Below, one piece after another: positions 21,609 to 31,800 of a stretch of 51,337 nt of DNA (position 1 is its first letter; each line of letters starts with the position of its first letter). The notes under the pieces were generated by a model that had not been told where the DNA came from, ran no database searches, and saw only the letters and a list, made by a program, of their open reading frames with translations. The stretch lies in the NCBI GenBank assembly GCA_029339195.1, contig JAPTJF010000447.1, positions 1-51,337 on the forward strand, given 5' to 3'. Made by a program: the position numbers and the translations under genes. Source of the stretch: Micractinium sp. NFX-FRZ. Taxonomy: Eukaryota > Chlorophyta > Trebouxiophyceae > Chlorellales > Chlorellaceae.

Positions 21609-22571
21609 GGTGCTGCACCCCTGCACCCCTCGTGCACAGGCCCTCCCTCAGTAACACTCTGGGGACATGGGGCAGCGCCCAAATTGCTCCAAGCACCTTA
21701 GGTTCGAGCCTGCCCTGCTGATGACAGGGCAGCTGGGACACAGCGTGCGGTCTGTGGCAGCCCTGCCTGCCCACCTGTTGAGAGTTTGAATTCACATCTG
21801 CATCGAGCTACGCTTAGTGAGCGACCAGCACTAGGTGAGAAGGTGGGAATGCATTATTGAGTGACAATTAAGGAACCAGAGGCTGTGTCGCCGCCCAGCA
21901 CTTCGTGTCCAACCCGCCCCGCCGCCCACCGCCCTGGGCACTGTTCACTCGTGCATCCACCCACAGTGCCTCTCTGCAATGCAGGGCCTTGAAACCCTCG
22001 GTACAGGTTGCATAGGTGCCTTGCATGCTAATGCTAACGCATACATGCCTTGCATGCCCTCGGTACAGGCTTGGTACAGGCTGCATAACGGGCCACGTTT
22101 CCATACACACACGTCCAGCGGATGACGAAATGCATCCCTCATCATACTGCCCCCGCCTGGCCCACCTCTTGGCCTCACAAAGGTTGGCATGGCACGGTTG
22201 AGGTAGAGGGCTCAACACACACAATGCTGCACCTCCCCTGCTTGGCAGTGTTTAACAGAAAGTGTGGAGGCAGCGGCAGCGCGTCCAAGGCAGCCAGCAG
22301 CCAGGGCCTCAGGCCCGCGGGCTGTGCCAGGAGCAACAGCGACAAAAGACAAGAAAAAGGGAGGGGACGGCAAGGAGGAGGATTCTCGCAGGCGGCTACA
22401 GCAGCATTCGAGGTACAACAGCAAGGGAGGGGGTGCGCAGCGCCCGCTAGCACCAGCGCCGCAGCACACCCTGCGGCACTACGGGCCCGCCTGGCAAAGG
22501 AGACGAGTGGGGCAGGGGCGCGAGGGCCCCTGCTTCACAGGCTGGTTTGGTGGGCTTGCCGGCCTGCCTGC
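21609..22571. other. Spacer between gamma-CAL and the MYND gene
   Basis: Both neighbours are on the minus strand, so this holds the gamma-CAL 3' UTR and the MYND promoter. Direct repeats are visible around 22000-22090 (ccctcggtacaggttgcat and ccctcggtacaggcttgg, plus ccttgcatgc twice). I found no minus-strand TGTAA and no convincing gene. Confidence 0.4.
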
Positions 22572-22700
22572 TCAGAGGCCAGCAGCGGCTGCCCAGTGGT
22601 GGCCTGCTCAGAGGCCAGCGGCGGCTGCCCAGTGGTGGCCTGCTCAGAGGCCAGCGGCGGCTGCCCAGTGGTGGCCTGCCTAGAGGCCAGCGGCGGCTGC
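22572..22700 (-). repeat. 36-bp tandem repeat carrying the gamma-CAL stop codon
   Basis: On the coding strand the last codons and stop (GCTGGCCTCTAG) are followed by three further 36-bp units, each ending GCTGGCCTCTGA. The in-phase positions are 22680-22682 (the TAG used) and 22644-22646, 22608-22610 and 22572-22574 (TGA). Every extra unit carries its own in-frame stop. Confidence 0.9.
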
Positions 22701-25700
22701 CTTCTCCAGGGAGGCGCCCTCCACCAGGGCAGAGTCGGGCTTCAGGATCTTGCGCAGGTTCTCGGCCTCCTCATAGGCGCTGGGGTAGGGCAGGTACTCT
22801 GCGCATGGGCATGACGGGGAGTGAGCCAGGGGCAATCAGTTGGGGTGGAAAGAGGTGGGCCGGTTCTTGCCCCTCTTAAATGCGGTAGGGTAGGGCAGGT
22901 GCCTGCCAGGCAAGTGTAAGGGGGGAATGCAGGATCAGCAGCAACAGATTCAAGGGGACAACCACTTGCGGGGGCAGGCAAACCACCGTGCACACACGTT
23001 ACCAAGAGCCCGTCGCAGCAGCAACAACAGCAGCAGCAGCAGGCAGGCAGCAGCGCTGGCACGTTGTGCAAGCGGCGAGCGGCAAGGCAGACCGTGCGAC
23101 AGGCAGGCAGGCAGGCAGGCAGGGTTCGCGTGCGCTCTCACCGTCGCTGTGCGCGTCGGCGAGGCGGAACACGCTGCTGGCCAGGCCGGCAATCTCCGCC
23201 TTCTGCAGAAGGCAAGTGCAGAAATGCAACATGAGAATGCAACAGAGTGGCGGGAGTCATGAAACAACTGCTGGCCAGGGTGCCTGGTGCCAACCGCTCA
23301 CTGCCGCCACTCACGTGAGCAGCCACCCTCCCCTCTCCCTACTGCACCCCCCCGCGACTGCTCCCCTCTGCGCTAGCCAATCGTCTGGGGGGCTGGTCCT
23401 GACCCATGTGCCACCTCCCCTGAGCCGGCACCTCTTCTCACCCTTGGACAGATCCCAAGCAATTGTGGCAGGGCATCCCTCTGCCTCAGCACACCCTTCT
23501 GCTCACTCTGCACCCCCACACCAGTACCACCACCCCCTCCACCACCGCCTCCTCCCCCTCCTCACCTCGTCCTTGGACAGGTTGCGCACAAACTTGGCGG
23601 GGCTGCCCGCCCACAGCTGGCCAGAGGGTATCCGCCGCCCAGGCGGGAGCACGCTGCCGGGCGCCAGCACTGCGGGGGCAGGGAGGGTGGGTGGCCGGGG
23701 GGAGGTTGCCAGAGCGCGGGCGGGAGTGGGTGGGAAGGAGGGAGGCGCATGGTGGGCCCTGAAGGTGGCAGGCACTCTGGAACCAGCTGCACTTGCCATG
23801 CTCTGCATCCGGCAGCGTAGGATGGGACAGGGACCAAGCACTCCCTTGCCATGCGTGCCCCCCGGCGCTCCCCCCTGCCAGCACCCCCCGCTGGCTCCCC
23901 CACATCGCGCTGGCAACCTGCACTGCCGCCCCCTGTGCACTATCTCTCTCTCTACTGTAAAAATAAGCCCGTTGGAGGGAATGTGCCCCTGGCACTCTTG
24001 CCTGACCCACAGTCCTTCCGCTCCACAACACTGCCCCTCCCACCCTCGTTTCCGCTGCCAGCAATGAGGCAGAAACAGCACAACGCCGCGGCAGCGCCAC
24101 AGCACACCGCGCTCACCCGCGTGCTTCTCCACCAGGCTCCCCTCCAGCAGCACGCACTTGTCCCCCACCACCGCCTCGTCCTCAATCGTGGTCGACCGCA
24201 GCAGGCAGGACTGGCCAATGGTCACGCTGCGCCCGATCACCGTGGCGGCCGGCAGGCCGGTGGGGGAGGAGCTGCAGGGGTGAGGGGGGCCCAGGAAGAG
24301 AAGAGGCGCAGGAACGTGGTAAGCAAAGGAGAGGCAGGGGACGAAGGGGTGGGGTGGCCGTGTTTCGCCCGCCGCAAGCAGGCCGATGGGGGAGGGGCAC
24401 ACGGGAGGAGCACACGGGAGGAGCACAGTGGGGTGGGCAGTGGGGTGGGGTGGGCGAGGCATGGTTGTGCGCAGCGGGGGAGCGCGCCTCGGCAGCCGAC
24501 CCAGCCCGCCCTCCACGAGAATCCCTCCTTCATTTTCTGCACACGCACTCCCCTGGGCTGTATTGCTCCCTCACTCCCCGGGCCTCCGCCACCCCTGCTT
24601 CCCGCTCCCGTCCCAGCCCGCCCTCTTCAAGCGGTCGGGACGATTGTGTGGGCCCCCACCCCTTGTTCCTGCCCCCTCCCTGCCCGCCCTCATGCTGCTC
24701 CCGGCGCTCACCGTGCCGCGGTGATGACGGTGCGGTCCTGCACGTTGGTGAAGGCCCCCACCTTGACCCGGTTGAGATCGCCGCGCAGCACGCAGCCATA
24801 CCAGATGGAGGTCTGCGGGCAGGGGGGGACGGCACAGCACAGCAGGACGGTTTTGCAGAGACAACAGGAGACAGAGGCCGCGCAGCACGCAGCCGTACTA
24901 GATTGGAGGGCTGCAGGCAGACAGATGCCGGGTCACGGCACAGAGCGGCAGGACAGCTTAGTGAGGAAGAGAAACACATGAGAACAGACTGTGTAGCACT
25001 CAGCAGTAAGCGATGGACGGCTATGTGGCATGTATGTTTTTGATGAGCGAGAAGAACAGTGGGGCATGCTAAGATTGAAGCCAGGGCCCCAGGCCTTGCT
25101 CCCCGCACCGCCGCACGCAGCATATTTTGACATGGCCCCCAGCGCTCAGCAGGCGGACGCCCCTTGACACCCTGCCGCCTATCGCCTGTGTGTCATGGCA
25201 CCCCATGCCGAGCTGCCCCGCCCAGATGCCTGACTTGCAGGGTTTGTGCCTCCGGCTGATGTTGCGCTGCACCACCCAGCTGCCCAGGCTGCTGCCACCA
25301 ACACCAGGCTGCCTCCACACAGGCGCACCCGCTCATAGAGGTCCACATCTCCCACCACCACAGCGTTGGGCGCCACCCAGGTATCTGGCGCCATGGTGGG
25401 CACACGGTTGCCCAGGTTGATGAACTGCCGCTGCCTGCAGCAAGTCAAAGAACGCGAAAGGGGCGGCAACAGGGTTGCAACGGCAGCGGCGGCGGGGCGA
25501 AGCCGGGCGGCGGCGCCTGCCCTTCCCCGACCCTCTGGCGCGCTGCGCCCGCCATCGCCGGCTCGTCGATTTCCTGCCGAACCCACGCACCTGTTATACA
25601 GCTCCTCCTCCGCGTGCACGGGCACCCGCGCTGCTGCTGTCGTCGTGAAGGCGCGCGCCCACTGGCCCGCTGCCTCGGCGGAGGTGGAGGGCTGGCATGC

Positions 25701-25754
25701 CTCCAATGCCACGCCGCCCCGTTGAGCAAGCAGGGAGGCCGCACGCCGCAGCAT
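22680..25754 (-). CDS. Gamma-carbonic-anhydrase-like protein (gamma-CAL), mitochondrial complex I
   Basis: Exons: 25754-25591, 25434-25329, 24812-24712, 24271-24117, 23669-23566, 23202-23142, 22798-22680; 269 aa. In plants and green algae the gamma-CA/CAL trimer forms the matrix-exposed carbonic-anhydrase domain of complex I. The N-terminus MLRRAASLLAQRGG is Arg-rich and looks like a mitochondrial presequence. The body is a left-handed beta-helix (hexapeptide repeats: TWVAPNAVVVGDVDL, TSIWYGCVLRGDLNRVKVG, TVIGRSVTIGQSCLLRSTT, IEDEAVVGDKCVLLEGSLVE, PPGRRIPSGQLWAGSPAKF). The three positions that bind zinc in active gamma-CAs are not His (VITA, IGQS, LLRS). Together with the SSPTGLPA insertion, this matches the inactive CAL type, not the active CA type. 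It diverges from the gene at 26121. Confidence 0.9.
24877..24955 (-). repeat. Copy of exon-3 5' edge in intron 2 (gamma-CAL gene)
   Basis: The real exon-3 acceptor region (gcagcacgcagccataccag, near 24785-24804) is echoed as gcagcacgcagccgtactag about 95 bp away, followed by further similarity through cggcacagagcggcaggac. The copy keeps an AG acceptor but carries an in-frame TAG. Confidence 0.75.
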
Positions 25755-26120
25755 GGTGCTGGCCTGTGCTCTCTGGCCCCCGCAGTCACCCCAGGAGTGG
25801 TACGTACAGTCGGGGATGCGTCGCGATCGCTTGGGAGAGGCAGGGCCGCAGGGTTCTTCCACGAGGGCTGCCAAAAAGTGCCACATGTACAGGTGGAGCT
25901 CCCGCGTGTGAAGGCTCCCAGTCCAAGCCCCTACGCGGTTGATCGCGACAGTGATACATTGATCGCCGATTGCAGTGCACCAGCACCGCAAGTGACGCCG
26001 CTTCGCAGGCTCCGCCACCCACTGCTTCGCCCCGTCCTCTCCGGCTGTCGGATTGCTGCTGGGGGCGGTAGCATCTGCCAGAGATCAGGGTAGCGCATCC
26101 CCGCGAGGAGCAGCAGACGG
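25755..26120. promoter_or_regulatory. Divergent promoter region, gamma-CAL and tail-anchored protein genes
   Basis: Only 366 bp separate two start codons pointing away from each other, so both core promoters and 5' UTRs must share this stretch. Short palindromic GATCGC/GCGATC strings occur near 25825-25965. No clear TATA box is seen. Confidence 0.5.
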
Positions 26121-28289
26121 ATGGCGAGCAGCAGAGGACTCGGGGTGACGCCTCAAGACATGGTGAGGCGGCCACGCCGCAAGGAGGCCCTCCTGACCGC
26201 CAGCCGGTCACGGGCCCTTGCCTGCAAGCGCACCTCAGCGGCCGCAGCCGCCAGATCACTGTGCCTCCGCCGCCGCTCCCGCCCACAGCCGCCGCCGCTC
26301 GCTTGCGCTTGCTGCTCCACGCTACCTCGTCTGCAGGACGCCTCCCGCCTGGTGTTCGTGTCAGTCAAGGATGCAAAGCCGAAGCGCAAGGTGGCAGTGC
26401 CCATTGGGGACGGCGCCTCGTGGGACCAGTTCTGCAGCCAGGTGCGGGGTCTGTTTTGGAATGTGGCTGTAGGGGGAGGTGGCTGTGGGAGGAGCAAGCA
26501 GCTGGAAGCACCTTGGCAGAGAGGGGAAGCTGCTCACAAATGCTCAATTATCCGCATGCTGTGTGTTGCTGCGCATGCGGGTGTTGTGTTCCCTGCTGGC
26601 GTATCCCTGCCAGGTGCCCCCGTGCCCTGGTTATGTCTCCTTCACCCGGACGTGCAGCACCTGGTGGGCATTGAAGCAATCTACCCAGCATGCCCCCACC
26701 CTGCCAGCCTTACCATCGTCTCTTGTCTTCATGTCCCCATCTCAAAAGTGCAGGTGCAAGCCAAGCTGAAGCTGGTGGGCATCGAAGCAATCTACCTGGC
26801 GTCCAGCGGCGAGCGCATCACGCGCCTGGACCAGCTGCAGGACATTGACGAGCTCTACGTCGTGGAGGTGAGCTTAATCGGTCACTTCTCCCCTCTACTT
26901 GACAGGCGTCTTCCCGCTGCTTGACAAGGGTGCAGGGGATTAACAGCCGCTCGTTGATGAGGACCAGCGGGTGCAATGAGGGCCTGTTTTCGTCGTGTGT
27001 GGGAGCGGGTGAGGGAGCAGCTGCAGGGTCATGTACCCGAGTGTGCCCTCCTGCACCAGCACTGGGCAAGCATGTTCAGCTGCACCCTGCTTGCAACCCA
27101 GCGGCACCACTAGAGTTGTCCACTCTTGCCCTTTTCCCTCCTCCCCACCACACATTCGGCCGCATGCAGGGCGCGGGGCAGCGTGGCGGGCAGGGCTCTG
27201 CATCGGGCCCCTCAGCAGCGGACGCCTACCTACAAACGCAGCCCACAAGCTACGTCAGCCGCATGGGGGTGGCAAATGCAGAGATATCGCCCGCCATGCA
27301 CGGCCAGCTGGACGCAGATGCGGATGCGGCGCAAAAGTACGCCAAGCGGCAGGGCAGCCTACAGCGCACAATGAAGCGGGTCTTCCCCTCGCTCTTCCAG
27401 AGCTCGCTGCCGGTCACCACAAAGTGAGGCGTGGGAGGGAGGGAGGGAGGGAGGGAAGGAGCGGGAGGGGGCATACATGAGAGCCAGGATGAAGGTTGCG
27501 AGGCCTGGTCGAGGGGCTGGGCTGGGGCGGGTGTGCACAAGGGCACTGATTGGCTGTGGCGGGCTATAGCCAGTGTGTCTGATCTGGGGGGGCGCTGCCG
27601 CGTGCCGCCTGCAGGGGGATGGCTTGCCGCCGCAGCCTGACAGGCGCTGCTACATCACATGCAGCAGACAGCACCCCTGCACGCACTGCACGTGCCTGCT
27701 TCTGTGCCTGTTTGCCTGTCCCCGTGCCCGCCCATCTCCTCCTAACCGATCCCCTCCTGACCGGTCCCCTCCCATTCCCCTTGTGTGCAGGGACATCAGC
27801 AGCACCAACCCCATGAGCCCAGCAGTAGAGCAGGTGAGCCCTGGGCTTGGTCCAGCCAGTGCGGTTACTATGGCAGCCCTCCCGCCCTCAGCATGCACCA
27901 GCTGGCCTGCGTGCTGCTGCACTCGCAGCGCCTTGCTGGCGTGCTCGTCTGGCAGCGCTGCATGGATGCGAGTGGTTGCTGAGCTGCTGCCCAGCCTGAT
28001 CCTACCCCTTGTCCTGCTCACTTCCTGCCTGCCTGCACACTTCCTGCTCACATCCTGCTCACTCACTTCCCTGCCTGCTCACTGATGGCTTGCTGGCTCC
28101 CCTGCCTGCTCACTTCCTGCCCACTCACTCGCTCCCCTGCCTGCCCGCCTGCAGGTGCGGCGGCGCATCCGGCGGCGGCGGCGCTCCTGCGCAGACCCCC
28201 GCAACCTTCTCATCCTCTTCACCCTCATCTCCTGCCTGGGAACCGTCCTCTTTGTCTACTCCCGCACCTCCGCCAACGGCCTGCCCTGA
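26121..28289 (+). CDS. Tail-anchored protein with small N-terminal globular domain
   Basis: Exons: 26121-26162, 26337-26441, 26754-26867, 27170-27423, 27791-27833, 28155-28289; 230 aa. Residues 15-87 (LVFVSVKDAKPKRKVAVPIG, FCSQVQAKLKLVGIEAIYLA, SGERITRLDQLQDIDELYVV) look like a small ubiquitin-like or doublecortin-like alpha/beta fold; the family is not assigned with certainty. A low-complexity middle follows. An Arg-rich patch (VRRRIRRRRR, 187-196) precedes a single hydrophobic helix (NLLILFTLISCLGTVLFVYS, 203-222) near the C-terminus, so it is a tail-anchored membrane protein facing the cytosol. If the fourth intron is retained, translation stops two codons past the exon (AAG TGA) and the anchor is lost. 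Function unknown. Confidence 0.8.
26655..26690 (+). repeat. Copy of exon-3 sequence in intron 2 (tail-anchored gene)
   Basis: The exon-3 string ctggtgggcatcgaagcaat (26772-26791) occurs 111 bp upstream as ctggtgggcattgaagcaat and continues through ctacc. One mismatch in 25 bases. Confidence 0.8.
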
Positions 28290-28673
28290 GCCTCATTCCA
28301 CACTAGCTCGCGGAGAGCCTTGGCTAACGCAGTGCGCTGAGCCAGCGCCCCCTCTGCCTGAGACAGCAGCCCCATCCAATTGGCCAATAGCCGGCCGACA
28401 GGCAGCAAACATCCCTGGCACGCGTGGGAAGCGGCCTGTGAGTGAGATTCGCTCGCTGTGCTCGAGCCCCCACCAGGCAGCGGCGGCAGGCATCAGCGGG
28501 GTACTTGGTGCAGCCTCCTGGCAGCTGGGTGCTGCCCTTTTCTGAGCAGAGAAACGCAGGCAGACGAGCACTGATACCTTCACTTTCCCCCTCTCTCCCC
28601 GCTCTCGCACTGCATTTGTAGTATTGCACACTTGTAGGCCCAGCCCTCGCACTGTTTCTAGCAACAGGCCCCT

Positions 28674-28678
28674 TGTAA
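28674..28678 (+). terminator. Putative poly(A) signal (TGTAA) of the tail-anchored gene
   Basis: First plus-strand TGTAA past the stop at 28289, about 385 nt downstream. It faces the pyruvate kinase signal at 28741-28745 only about 60 bp away. Confidence 0.5.
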
Positions 28679-28740
28679 GGCACAACACCTGTCCAGAATC
28701 ACAATGCAGGCCAGCAGAGCGGGGCCGCTGAAGCGCATGA

Positions 28741-28745
28741 TTACA
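28741..28745 (-). terminator. Putative poly(A) signal (TGTAA) of the pyruvate kinase gene
   Basis: First minus-strand TGTAA past the pyruvate kinase stop at 28887, giving a 3' UTR of about 150 nt. The two convergent genes would end within some tens of bases of each other without much overlap. Confidence 0.5.
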
Positions 28746-28886
28746 GGTGGCACAGACTGGAAACAAACCACAGAAAAGCAATTCACCGAGTCAACTGCAT
28801 TCATTGATAAAGGTAATTCATTCATTCGACATGGCGAACAGCTCAAAGGCGGCCTCCACCACAGCGCACCACGCAGCTAGCTGCCT

Positions 28887-31800
28887 TCACGCAGCGCCCT
28901 GCTCGCGCGCTGCGGCGCCCGGGCGCCGCGACGCCGGCGCCGCATCACCGTCGCTCTCCTCCTCGCTGCTGTCCTCCCGGGGGTCCGCCGGCACTGCCCG
29001 CACCTGCAGGGAGGGAACCGGGAGCAGGTTTAGCACAGCACAGCACAGCACAGCACAGCACAGCACAGCATGCATACCTCACCCCAAGCTGAACCGTGCC
29101 GCGGCCCTCCCGCCCCATGCGGAGTGGGGTGGGAAGATGAGGCGTGCTGCCTATGCCACCCCGCCTCACCAGCCACCGTGCGTGCTGTTGGTGCGGCAAA
29201 TGCGGCCCTGCACAGCCCTCTGCAGTCCTGTACATTCATGGTCACCCTGTACCGCCTGTACAAGCATGCCCTGTATCTCGCTGCTGGCCCCTCCTCCCTT
29301 GTACAACCACCCGCCCCCTCGGGTGATGCAGAGCACGCCGCCACACTTGCACACAAGCGCCCCACCCCACGCTGCCTTGCCTGAATGACGTGCGTGCTAT
29401 TGGTGCGCCAGATGGCGCGCCGCCCGCTCTGCACCAGCGCCACCATCTGCCCGCCCTTGACATGCCCACGCTCCTTCAGCATGTTCAGCGCCCTGCAGGC
29501 AAGTGGGCAGGTGCAGAGAAGCTGGTGGGGGGGAGCGAGAAGACGGGCGGGCACCGCCATCTGCTCAACCTTCACATGCCCACGATTGCTGTCACATGAA
29601 ACCTCCTTCTGCTCTGACAACGGCGCCAGCCAAGTTGCAGGTGGTGGCACTGTGACAGAGCGCATACCTTTGCCGGCCTCAGCCAAATACACGAGAACAA
29701 CTGAGCACCACCCCTTGCCTGTCAAACGTCGCCTCCTGCTGCTCCGAGAAGCGCATGTAGAGGGCTGTGACGCCGTGGTACAGCGCCAGCTTGCGCTGCA
29801 CCAGCTCGTTCTCGGTGAAGCAGTAGATGGGCCAGTCGGGCCTGGGGGGGAAGGAGCGGGAGCAAACAGGTGAGGCGGGAGCAAACAGGTGAGGCGTGGG
29901 TTGCGCTTGAGAAGGGAACAGATCAACCTGTAGATGGGGGACGGACCAGATGCACACCCTGTCACCAGGCCAGGCCCCTCAGCTACAGCAATAAAACACA
30001 CACCACGCCCTGCGTGCACCTGTAGTGGCTGAGCAGCGCGGGCATGTTCCCCTTGCGGCTGAACACAATGAGCGGGCACTTGAGGGTGTTGGCCATCTGT
30101 GGCAGAGGGGAGGGGGCACAACAATGTGTTGTTGGTGGCGTGCAGTTGAGCGGTGTCTGTGTGGCGTAGAGCATGCAGAGTGAGCGGCACCCATCCCGCC
30201 TTCGATGCCCCCATAAACCCGCCCACTAGGAAAACAGTGGTCGCATGCTAGGCAAAAGTGTAATCCAGCAACTGCTCGTCACAACCTTCCCCTCTGCTTT
30301 TACTGCTATAAACCCACTGGACCCCTCCCACACACCGCCGTGGCATGGCAGGCACAGAAGTGCGCCTTCGCAAGGGTGCCTGCCCGGGTGGAGGATTGCA
30401 GGCACCCTTGTGAAGGGTGCCTTCTGTGCCTGCCATGCCACGGCGGTGTGTGTGAGGGGTCCAGTGGGCGTGTAGCGCCTCCACCCGTGGCTGCCTGTTG
30501 TACACCCCACACCTGTCAACACACCCACACACACGGCACACACCGTTGTTGCGTGGTAGGCAAAGATCTCTGACAGGTTCTCATCCTTCACGGTGGTGCG
30601 GCGGCCGGGAGGGATGATCCAGTCGATGGGGGGCGCCTCGTCGCTGCCGTACCGCCGCGTGCCCTGCAAGGCGAAGCAGTACAGAAATAGAAACATTCAA
30701 ACGATGCAACAGAGGAGGGGCGATCCAGCCAATGGGGGACGCTTCGCCGCTGCCGTACCGCCGCGTGCCGTGCAAACGCAATACAGCGATGCAGTGGTCG
30801 GTGCAGTGGTCATCGCAGCACGCACCGTTCCGCACTGCCAGAACCACGCCGGTTGCCTAACCAAGAGGCAGCATTATGCCAGGGTGTCCACCCGTGGGTG
30901 AATTTACCCGGTTCAAGGCGGCGGCGAAAGCAGGATTATCGGAGGCAGCATGCAAAGCAGCACACAAAGTGACAAGCCTGGGCCCGCAGCTTGGTGCGCG
31001 GCGGGGCAAGCAGGGGCTGGTGCTTGGCCCCTGAGCACCCCACGTCCAACCTGCAGCCCTCCAGCAGCCCTTCCAGCTGGGTCACCAACCACAGCAGGCA
31101 CAGCAGGCATAGCAGCGCTCACGTGGTAGCGCAGCATGGACAGCTCAGTGCGCCGTGCCACCGTCGTCATTGTGTCCAGAGACTTGAAGGGGAAGGCGCC
31201 GTAGGCAGTCTCGCCTGCAGGGCAGCGCACACAGTTTAGTTACACAGGTGGCATGGCAGTACTAAATAGACCGAACCCCACTCGTGTGCACGCATTGGCG
31301 GTGCCGCCCTGGCATGGTGGAAGGCAGCTGCGGGGGGGTGCGTACTGCAGGAGCAGGCATTCCAAGTTCCGGGCTGCCGGGGGGGAGGTACAAGACGCAC
31401 CTGAGAGCATGACTGCATCGGCGCCCTCGCGCACAGCGATGGCAATGTCAGACACCTCAGCGCTGCATGGCAAGGGCAGCAGGCACAGCGGGCACAGCAT
31501 GGCAAGGTAGACATGTCAGTGCAGCACCCGACAGTCACAGCAAGGCAGTGCCAGACACCTCATCGCAGCACAGCAGGCATAGCAGGTGCAGGACGACCAA
31601 CACCGGGCGTGTTGGGCTCCCTTTTGAGAGCGGAGCTGGAGGCCTGCTGCTCGCCTGTGCACAGCACGCAAAGCCTAGCGGAGAGGCAGCACGGGCACCA
31701 CGCAGCCACACAGCTGCTGTGTTCGCAGCCCTACTGCCGCCCCACCCTTGCCCACAGTGTGGGCGTGGGCTGCCCCACCAGCGGGGTACACAATCCTCTA

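Noticed and set aside
21690..21725. T-arm-like ggttcgagcc suggesting a tRNA
   Set aside because: The stem around it pairs over only about three bases, and no anticodon arm or acceptor stem could be built on either side.
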